From Stenocarpella maydis (Eukaryota; Ascomycota; Sordariomycetes; Diaporthales; Diaporthaceae): DNA of 64,000 nt. The stretch lies in the NCBI GenBank assembly GCA_002270565.1, contig NQMI01000018.1, positions 310,001 through 374,000 on the forward strand, in the 5' to 3' direction. Below, piece after piece: positions 56,503-64,000 of this stretch. The notes beneath the pieces were generated by a model. The model did not search any database. It was not told where the DNA came from and worked only from the letters and a program-made list of their open reading frames with translations. Position 1 is the first letter of the stretch; each line of letters begins with the position of its first letter. Made by a program: the position numbers and the translations under genes.

Positions 56503-57863
56503 ATGGGGAGCATCGGTGCCAGAATTTCTGCTCATCTGACCTTGGACAATATACGTCGTCAGTCCAATCATGGCCCTGCTCAAGAGGGCGGGCTTACCTT
56601 GTCAGAACAATCAACGCTTACCACCGCCGTGGTGTTTGGATGTCTGGCCACCATATCAGTGGTGATTGCGATTCGCCTCTTGGTCAAGAAGATGATGGCG
56701 CCACACCGCCTCTCTGCAGACGACTTCCTGGTCCTAGTGGCAGCAACATTCACTCTATCCTTCTGCATGGTGTCTCTGGGAGGTAAGTTGACGCTTGGAA
56801 CAGACCATGCCCTACCGTCCATCCCAGCCAGCTGACGTCGTGTTGTGCAGCAACCATGCACGGCCTCGGTCAACACTTATCGGATCTGATCAGCGCTGGG
56901 ATCGACTTGGAACACATATTCCAGTTCATGTGGGCCGGCCAGTTCCTCTACAGCTTCGCCATCGCCTTCGCAAAACTATCCATCATCAGCTCGTACCTCC
57001 GCATCTTTCCGCACAACCGACTGCACAAGCTGATGTACGTGATGCTGGCGGTCACGCTAGCTCTACTGCTGGCATCCGTGATTGCAACTACATTTATATG
57101 TTTCCCTATACAAGCCGCATGGGATCCTACTATTAGGGCACAGGCGAAGTGTTATCAGTTCCCGACATTTCTGTACGCCAGTACAGTTTTGAACATCATC
57201 ATGGATATTGTCTTGTGTACGGCACCACTTCCGTATTTCTTCAGGCTTAGGCTTCCCCTGAGGCAGAAGATCGGGGCTTGCCTCCTTAGCATTGTTGGTG
57301 GATCGTAAGTTTTCTTACCCCTTCCCTTGTCTCCTGATCAACTTCAGCGATTCTTAGACCTTGGTGCATGTGTATGTGTTTTGGCTGACCCCTCTAGTGC
57401 CGTACTTGCGAGCGTGGCGAAGCTGACGCATATACATAAACTGTACAACACCTCCGACATTACATGTAAGCACACTTCCCTCGCTTATAGATGAGATCCA
57501 CCCCACTGATATCTACCTCTAGACGATCTTGCCGATCCGCTAATGTGGAGTCTCCTGGAATGCAGCATGAGCATCATATGTCTATCGATGCCATCACTGC
57601 GGCCTCTGTTCGCCAAGCTGGCCCCATTCGTGTTCTTCGCAGGAGACCACAGCCATCCAAGGGAAAGGGAGACCATAACCTCCTTCTTGGTCGGGTCGCC
57701 GAGGTTCATTCTTCCACCACCACTATCCCCAGCCGCTCTCACCATGTCTGATGACAGCCGACTCTCCGTCTTGTGGTTTGCGACCAGCACAGCCCCAGAT
57801 TCTGGGGCCGCCGTTGGCAAGCTGGCCACAGTGGGAGAGGTCGTTATCGAGGCGAAGGTGTGA
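56503..57863 (+). CDS. Pth11-like rhodopsin-fold integral membrane protein
   Basis: CDS join(56503..56782,56851..57304,57398..57465,57523..57863), 380 residues; all phases agree. Helix 1 is VFGCLATISVVIAIRLLV. Helix 2 is preceded by LSADDFLVLVAA, the family DD motif. It is followed by AGQFLYSFAIAFAKLSIISSYLRIF, LALLLASVIATTFICFPIQAAWDP, CYQFPTFLYASTVLNIIMDIVLCTAPLP and IGACLLSIVGGS|AVLASVAKL. A cytosolic tail of about 100 residues follows. This is the fungal SAT4/Pth11-like rhodopsin family: seven-helix plasma-membrane proteins, some of which sense surfaces or host cues. It has no CFEM domain. It is convergent with the hemerythrin gene, 110 bp away. Its specific ligand cannot be read from sequence. 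A related but broken gene lies at 3.4-4.7 kb. Confidence 0.9.
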
Positions 57864-57973
57864 GCGCCAGGGTTCGCGCAGTCGACGCCACCAAAACTCT
57901 GATGGCCGGAGGGTAATTGCCTGACCGATATGTCCCTCCTTCGCCGGCAAGTCATGGAATGAAGTCGTCCGCC

Positions 57974-58887
57974 TCACATTGGTATCCTCCGGATCTCTTC
58001 GACTGTCCAATGCTTCCGCATGTTTTCTGCGCCGAGCGTCTCCACCTCCTGATCGAGGTGCTTCCACAAGACCCCGCCCCAGGAGTCCATCTTGGTCTTC
58101 AGTACCGGCATCTCCAGGTCGAGCTCCTTGTTCCGGCACTTGGTGAGGTAGTCCTCCATTAGGTCCATGCCCTCGTGGATCTCCTTGTGCTGCTGGAGGA
58201 GCTCGGCAGCGCGCTTACCCTTGCCGTTGCTCTGGAATTCTGGCATCCTGCGGGCGAGGATGGGGAATATGTATGTCTCCTCGATGTTGTGGTGAGTTGT
58301 GAGATGAGATATGAACCCCAGCCCCCGGTCAATGTACTGCTTCAGGCTCATCCCGGCTGGTCTGCGACCGGATGATGCTGCCGTGTACAGCAGGTTCCAT
58401 GTTTGGCGGAAGTGTTCGTGCTAAAGCTAGAATTAGAGACGTGCTTGATAAAGGGGGCGACTATTAGACGATAATAGAGTTCGCTCACAAAGTAATTCAT
58501 ATGCTCAGCCAGCCGGTTGTATTGCTTGAACTCGTGGCCAGACAATGGTGGAAGAGCTGGCTCCGACTTCGACTCGCAGTTGGTTGAAGCCTCAGCCTTA
58601 CCGGGTTCTGCCTCCTCAGGACACTGAGGCCCCATGGAGCCCAACGATTCTTGGGCCGAGGCCTCTGCTGATTGTTCCGGCATGCTGTTCAAGGCGCGAT
58701 GCTGGAAACTGTGGGAGGGCAGATGAAATGAACTTGTTCGCCGTGTGTAGGACCAGGGGGGGAAGATAGTAGCTTTCTGCACTGGCCTACGTCCAAGTCC
58801 TGGCAAGGCTGGAATGGGATAAGTGCTGTCTTGCAAAATCCGTAGACAATTCCTCGGAGCTCTCTTGGCCGAAAGAATGGAGCACAT
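57974..58887 (-). CDS. Hemerythrin (HHE cation-binding) domain protein
   Basis: CDS complement(join(57974..58420,58489..58887)), 281 residues. The 68-nt intron (GTGAGC...TTTAG) joins LAEHMNYF|HEHFRQTWNLLY. The predicted four-helix bundle shows the diiron ligand pattern: H in AEHMNYFHEHF, HHNIEETYIFPIL, QHKEIHEGMD and WKHLDQE. The first ~120 residues are basic and Ser/Pro-rich (RILQDSTYPIPALPGLGRRPVQK), possibly a mitochondrial presequence. Translation might instead start at the Met of MPEQSAEAS (58686). HHE proteins bind non-heme iron or oxygen/NO; the role here is unknown. Convergent with the Pth11-like gene. Confidence 0.88.
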
Positions 58888-60505
58888 GGGAGACGTTCAG
58901 GCGAGGTTACACAGGCGGAATGAGAAGCGAGTAAAGTGGTGAAGACTCGTTGAAACAAAAGGTTCTTCCGAAGCCCTCGATGCGATTTGACAAAGCATTT
59001 GAAATCACTCACGGCCCAATGGGACGGGGTCCCTTGGGCGGTCCACGGCCAGAGCACTCGAGGTACCACTGAAACCCCGGTGTAGGAAGTCCCCAGAATT
59101 TGTCCCGCGCGGCTGCTCCCACTTCTCTGGGCCACTTTACCTCGCTGCCGCCCACGTCGGCCTCGGCCTATCAGGGGTGCCTCGACTGGCTTAATCCGAG
59201 TGATTTTGACGTCCGGGCGCCAGGGAGCGGTCCGGATCTGAATGCGTGCTGGCGCGCGCACGAGAGCAACCTAGTGCACAGTCTTGTACCTCGTCGTCCA
59301 GCATCAGCCTGGTGAGGTGCAGAGAACAGGTCTTGGGAAGAAAAGCTGATTTTCTGAATGCGTTACCAGGTGGCATGTGCTGGTCCTTGGTGTTGACCGT
59401 CTCTTTGAGGGCTTGACCGCCCCAAAAGCGAGGTAGTTGTCTTCATAGAAAAGCCCGTATCCTGCATAAGTACCAAGACATACAGTCTAGTACCGGAACA
59501 GGTTCCTGCAAGGCACCAGCCCCGTCTTCGCTGATCGGCAGAGCCGCTCTGCGCGAGACGGTGCGACTCCGGAAAAGTTCACACTGCGAGAGCAGCCCCG
59601 GGGTCCTCACCCCGGGATCCTGCACGAGATCGACTCTCGCGGTCGAGACGGTCATACCTTACCGTGACCCAAGGTGCAAGGGACAACAACCCGCAGGCGG
59701 GGTGAATCCCACACTGTGCCCGGTATCAACCATTGTACAATGGTCTTCTTTCTTATTCTGCCGAGCCATGTGTTCACTCGCAAGTTCACACCGTCGTGCA
59801 GTGTTTCTTGGCCCAGCCGTAGGAACACTCGGTTCTCTGGAGAGAGTATGGTAAGCAGTGACTCGACTTACATCCGTCTAGTTGGAGACCATATCCACGA
59901 GGAAGCGGACCTCATCGATTGACGTGCAAGTCCTGTTCTTGGAACAATGCATGAGGAGATCAAAAGGCCAGTCGCATACGGAAACCTATTGAGGTGACGG
60001 ACTGCAAGTGTTACCCTGGATAGGCGCAGGTCCCTGAGGCCGCGGCGATAAGTATATACAGTGTCGTGTTTCCCTTCGGTTCCAACATCTACATGCGGTC
60101 GATAGAATCGACACCAGTGGTTAATGGGGCGCTGACTTCCCACCTGACGCCGTGTTATGACCTTGTGTCTTTTTCGAAACATACTCAATCTCGCCACACG
60201 AAGCCCGAACGGTTTTGTTATTCAACGCCATCAAGCCCATCTTCCGTAACCACCACCAGTGAAAGGAAATTATCGAACAGCCATATACTCCGTGAGCCCC
60301 CCACGCCCCTTGCAATGCGCATGAATTGATGTCTTGCCGGAATTCAATCTTGCTCGGTTACACGTACATGGAATGTGCCTGTAGCTCTTTTGGCGGGTTG
60401 AACATTTGCACCGCCACATTTGATACCTTGCCCAAGCTTCAGAGGTGTATACTAGTATCAGAGGTAGCTGGGGTGACTAACTGCAATAGCCCCGGGCAGT
60501 CAGTG
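58888..60505. other. Intergenic, no gene seen
   Basis: About 1.6 kb between the hemerythrin promoter and the 3' end of the FAR1-domain gene. Only short, overlapping open stretches without domain similarity. No RNA gene recognised. Confidence 0.55.
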
Positions 60506-61468
60506 TTACATGGTCGAACCCGTGAGCAGCCTCGTCGTCGCGTCCATGTCGCCCAGCTGCATTTCCATGCCACCCCGTTCAATGGCTTCCATGCGAGCTT
60601 CCATTTGGTTCATCCTACCGTCCAGGATACCAGGAGGTGCGCTCATCATAGGAACTCGGTTTTGAATCATGTGGTTGTGGTGATTTTGCTGGTTCTGCTG
60701 GTTCTGCTGGTTCTGTTGGCCCAACTGGCTCTGTTGGCTTTGCTCGAAAGACTCGATGCGCTTCTCCATGCTATCCAAGCGGGACTCTAACCGGGTGAAG
60801 CCCTGGGACATCTCATGAGTCATGCGATCAATCTTGTTGGTCAGGCTTCGAAGGCTCTGCGCAACCCCCGTGTTCTCCTGACCCGGCGGCGCGGTAGGCA
60901 CCCGGGGCTCGTGGTTATGTCGTGACTCCTGTACGACGAATCGCCATTGGTTTCCCAGCTGTACCTCGCACACGGCTTTGCCACGCCACGGGCAGTCGAC
61001 CTTGCGCGTGCTTGGGTTACGCTTCTTGGCAGTACTGCTGTACTTGACTCCTCCGCGGTCACACACCAGGTCGAAGCGCGTCGGCTTTCCCTCGCGGTAA
61101 TTGCTTGACCTGAGCTTCACGACCCCGTATCCCTGATCTTTTGCCACCCGTTGTACGGCAGTCAAAAGGTCTTCAAATGATCGGTAAATGCCTTCGGGCG
61201 GGGGTGCCAATGCTGGCGCGGGAGAGGCAGGCATTGCGGAGGACGAGGTTCGCGGAGCACTGGAGGGCCCTGGAAGGGACCAGTTCTGAGGCGTCTGGGG
61301 TGGAGCACTCTGCTTTGAGGATGTGGCTACTATCGGGGTTGACTGCGATGCCTGCTGGTTCGTGGGGGGCGGGGGGGTTGGCACGGATGCCGAAGGGGCC
61401 GGTGAAGGCAGGTTCGTCTGCAGCAGCCCCAGTCGGTCGGTAGTCGAGGTAGAAGGGCCAGCGGCAGC

Positions 61469-61508
<40 letters not shown>

Positions 61509-62083
61509 CTCTGGTCGTTCAGCTTTCGCTTCTTGGTCTGTCGCGGCTGAGACTGCGGCGGCGGGGCGGGCACAGACACAGGCGTGGATGAGGTGGGCGC
61601 AGCTGGCGGAAGGGAGACAGGCACGGGCGTGGAAGTTGGTATCGGGACAGTCGAAGTCGGTCGGGATGGCGTTAGTTGTTGCTGTGCCTGCTGTTGCTGT
61701 TGCTGAGCCTGCTGAGCCTGCTGAGCCTGCTGAGCCTGCTGATGCTGCTGATGCTGCTGATGCTGCTGATGCTGCTGATGCTGCTGCTGCTGTTGTTGCT
61801 GCTGCTGCTGCTGAGCTTGTTGTGCCTGCTGATGCTGTTGCTGCTGGACACTGTTCACATGGGGCGGCTGGACCGGCTGCCAATGTTGATGTCCATAACC
61901 ACCTGCTACAGCAGGATGGTGATGTTGTGCAGGAGGTTGAGTGAAAGGGTGGGTTGAATGGTGTGGATGGTATGAAGCATGGGATGTCTGGACAGTGCCA
62001 ACTGGAACTGTGTTGTCGTCGTGAGCGATGCTTGGAAGCCCGCTAGGTACGCTGTCATCGGCCCAGCCAATCATCCGGTCCAT
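60506..62083 (-). CDS. FAR1-domain DNA-binding protein with polyglutamine tracts
   Basis: Single-exon protein of 525 residues. The N-terminal ~290 residues are low-complexity, with long Q and QQH/QQA repeats (positions about 78-140 and 195-210) and P/S/T stretches. A central domain (about 305-400) begins SFEDLLTAVQRVAKDQGYGVVKLRSSNY and includes FDLVCDRGG, RKVDCPWRGKAVC and WRFVVQESRHNHEP. This is the FAR1/WRKY-GCM1-type zinc finger (C..C..H-x-H). The C-terminal part has LTNKIDRMTHEMSQGFTRLESRLDSMEKRIESFE, a likely coiled coil, then QNQQ repeats. FAR1 domains derive from MULE transposase DNA-binding domains; stand-alone fungal versions lacking a transposase core are probably domesticated transcription factors. 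Nuclear location is inferred (KKRKLNDQR resembles an NLS). Confidence 0.85.
61440..61850. repeat. CAG/CTG-rich polyglutamine-coding microsatellites
   Basis: Two clusters inside the FAR1-domain gene, near 61467-61510 and 61678-61850, of imperfect (CTG)n, (GAT/GAG-CTG) triplet repeats on the + strand, which encode Q, QQH and QQA runs on the minus strand. Some runs (TGATGCTGC units) repeat five times in tandem. Confidence 0.9.
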
Positions 62084-63050
62084 GCTGCAACCTCGCGTGG
62101 GCTAAGGTGGAACTGCAAGCCTGTGTGGCAGGCGGGCTGATTGGTCGAGTATGCCTGAGCCGTCAGGCAACGTCCGGACCTGGGCGTGTCGCAACGTGCA
62201 GCAGCAGGAGAGAGGAAGTTTGGTGCTGGTGGTGTGCCGTTCTGCGTGTGTTTGCAGGGTTTTGTCACCGTGTCGAGGGAGAGAGAGAGGGTGGTACGGC
62301 AGTTGGAGTCGAGTGATGGTCAGGGCGAGCGAGCGAACCAGGCCGTTTTTTCCTCCTCTGCTCTTCGAGTGGTGAGCTTTGGTTTTTTTTTCGGGGAGCC
62401 CGGCCAATCTGCTGGCTGCAGGAGGTTGACTGAATTGGTAGCTCGAACCGTCAATACTGTAGAAGATTGGATCCTGGAGAAAACCAAGCCTCTGCAAGGA
62501 GCTGGCCAGATTCGGTGGAACTTTCTTCCAAAGGCTGCTCTGGCAATCTGGTCGTTTGGCATTGGAGCAGGCCGCTGCTTATCGGCCTATCCCCCTTATC
62601 ACAGTCGCAACAGGGGCGGGGCCAGAAAGGCATGGCAGGAAAGCTGGGGTGAGGTTGGAGCTGATTGCAACCCAAGCTGGTCTATCAGCTAGGGTGTGTG
62701 CTTGACAGAGACAGACAGACCGACCGACCGAGGTGACCGACGGGTTGATTGCGCACTGTCTGACCTCAGCTCCCATCTGGGTAGCATGGCTCTGATCCTT
62801 GCTGTCGAGCTTGATCAACCGTCGTCAGTTCACTGCACGAGGAAATTAGGAGACAGCCGGTCGTGGGCTTCAACGACGGTCCGGCCTAGGCTCGGTTTTA
62901 GTTTTGGGCCTTCTTCCGGGATGCCGAGCCCTCCCTATTCCTTCGCGTGACACAGTCAAGCCAGAGACTGCTTGGTCTCGATCCTCCCAGTCCCGAGCGG
63001 TCAGATCGCATGCCCACCCTGCCAGCACCACCTCCCAACCTGTCACCACA
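62084..63050. promoter_or_regulatory. Divergent promoter region, FAR1-domain gene / small unknown gene
   Basis: 967 bp between two divergent start codons. It contains CAGACAGACCGACCGACCGA-like short tetranucleotide repeats near 62711-62730. No gene is supported within it. Confidence 0.45.
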
Positions 63051-63526
63051 ATGGCCAATCCAAACCAGAAGGCAGCTGCAGGACAGCAGTGGGATGAGGC
63101 CGAGATCGAGCGAGCACTGAAGCGACTAGGTGAACTCCACCACCAGGCAAGTCCTTCCGACCAATGTCCCAGCGCTACAAAGGTCGCCTACTAATGGTAT
63201 GATCCCCAATAGATGCGCAACCTGCGCTCGACTATTCCCAGGGCCATGGAGCCCCTTTCCATTCACTCCCCGCGTATGTGGAGTGGTGCCACATCTCAGC
63301 GACCGCTCTTCGCTGACCAGCGCACTTAGCCGAAGCGGCCCTTGCGGCCCTCCAAGAGACCACCAAGTCTGCCTACAGCGAGATCAGAGACTACAAGCAG
63401 GTGGCCACGAACGATGAGACGGCGAGAGTCCTCGAGCATGCGAAACAGAGCCGGAAGGACAATCCAAAGGGCATCAAGCCGTGGAGGGCAAGAGATGACC
63501 CAGACTGGTTGACGACCAACGGCTAA
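63051..63526 (+). CDS. Small helical protein of unknown function, with a GC-AG intron
   Basis: CDS join(63051..63146,63213..63273,63330..63526), 117 residues. The first intron has a GC donor (CAG|GCAAGT) and AATAG acceptor, the second GTATGT...CTTAG. Splicing gives WDEAEIERALKRLGELHHQ|MRNLRSTIPRAMEPLSIHSP|EAALAALQETTKSAYSEIRDYK, ending in RKDNPKGIKPWRARDDPDWLTTNG. The continuous helical heptads across both junctions support the model. I do not recognise the family with confidence. The pattern L..LR..IPR...PL...SPEA...L......EI..F recalls small fungal Mediator-like subunits, but that is a guess. No membrane segment or signal peptide is visible. Confidence 0.72.
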
Positions 63527-64000
63527 GGCAGCGACGCTTCTGCAATCATGGACGAATCGTGCTGGCGGTTTGAATACAGAATGCATTGAGAATTTGCGGT
63601 CACAGGACGTGATTGTAGTCATGCAAGCGCAGACCGCAGGTAGAGGGACAACGGTGCCACTCAGACTTGACAGGTCCGCCATGGCGCACAGTAATCGGCG
63701 ACGGCGATGGATTGGTTAGGCCAAGAAACGACTTTTCATGAAGAAGGTTAGGGCCTTCCAGGTCTTCGCGTCTAATGTGGACAGCCACCATCATCTAAGG
63801 CCGAATACGCCAAATGTGAGGAGTGGCAGACGGCCGGGAAGGCCAGCAAGAGATATGGGTATCTTGCCAGGGAGAGAGCATGGCCAGAATGGCTCATCAG
63901 TGAAGCTCTCATACAATTCCCCGGGCAGCAATGCCTATGGACTCATCTCCAGTAGGTGGGTCAAAGTTATGGAAAGGGACATTCGCAGAGCCTAAACCGC
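63527..64000. other. 3' flank, no gene seen
   Basis: Window end. A short open stretch at 63738-63995 shows no domain; it may be intergenic or part of a gene cut by the window edge. Confidence 0.45.

Noticed and set aside
61173..61957. Ala-rich and Leu-rich frames over the triplet repeats
   Set aside because: They are alternative-frame readings of CAG/CTG repeats inside the FAR1-domain gene.
1..64000. CRISPR array, bacterial operon or rRNA genes
   Set aside because: No spaced direct repeats, no Shine-Dalgarno-led gene strings and no rRNA signatures; spliceosomal introns show the DNA is eukaryotic.

Overview
The window is nuclear DNA of a filamentous ascomycete, most likely a Sordariomycete. 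Evidence: GC-rich protein genes with short GT-AG introns (40-200 nt) and CTAAC/CTAAT branch sites, Pth11-like rhodopsin-fold membrane proteins, a SidC-type siderophore synthetase, a fungal U2 snRNA, and AT-rich transposon relics whose stops fall where CAG or TGG would be expected, as repeat-induced point mutation (RIP) leaves them.

Layout. 1-3.3 kb: decayed DNA transposons (a MULE-type relic, then a pogo-type relic). 3.4-4.7 kb: a Pth11-like gene whose 5' end is missing next to the pogo relic. 6.4-32.7 kb: a siderophore locus with an MFS siderophore transporter (-), a full-length ABC transporter (-), a GNAT hydroxyornithine acyltransferase (+) and a 4,796-residue NRPS of layout A-T-C-A-T-C-A-T-C-T-C-T-C (+), the ferricrocin/ferrichrome synthetase layout. 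Perfect matches to the iron-regulatory GATA site ATCWGATAA lie in the MFS promoter and in the NRPS promoter. 32.8-43.2 kb: a transposon island with a Ty1/copia element that has LTRs, a half-tRNA(iMet) primer site and one long gag-pol frame. The island contains a 4-N gap, and 1,263 bp are repeated on both sides of the gap, which is most simply an unmerged contig overlap.

45.4-64 kb: housekeeping genes. These are ribosomal protein eL32 (-), a Ydj1-type farnesylated DnaJ (-), a U2 snRNA gene (-), mitochondrial glutamyl-tRNA synthetase with an unusual long tail (+), COP9 signalosome subunit 5 (-), an intact Pth11-like protein (+), a hemerythrin-domain protein (-), a polyQ FAR1-domain DNA-binding protein (-) and a small conserved-looking protein of unknown function (+).

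The observation I rate highest is the U2 snRNA gene. It is split by a 72-nt spliceosomal-type intron (GTACGT...CTAAC...ACAG) within the 5' stem-loop I region, and removing it restores the canonical fungal U2 5' end. The siderophore locus resembles the Ustilago fer3/fer5/fer6/fer7 set (NRPS, acyltransferase, ABC, MFS). No ornithine N5-oxygenase is in the window, so the hydroxyornithine precursor must be made from elsewhere in the genome.
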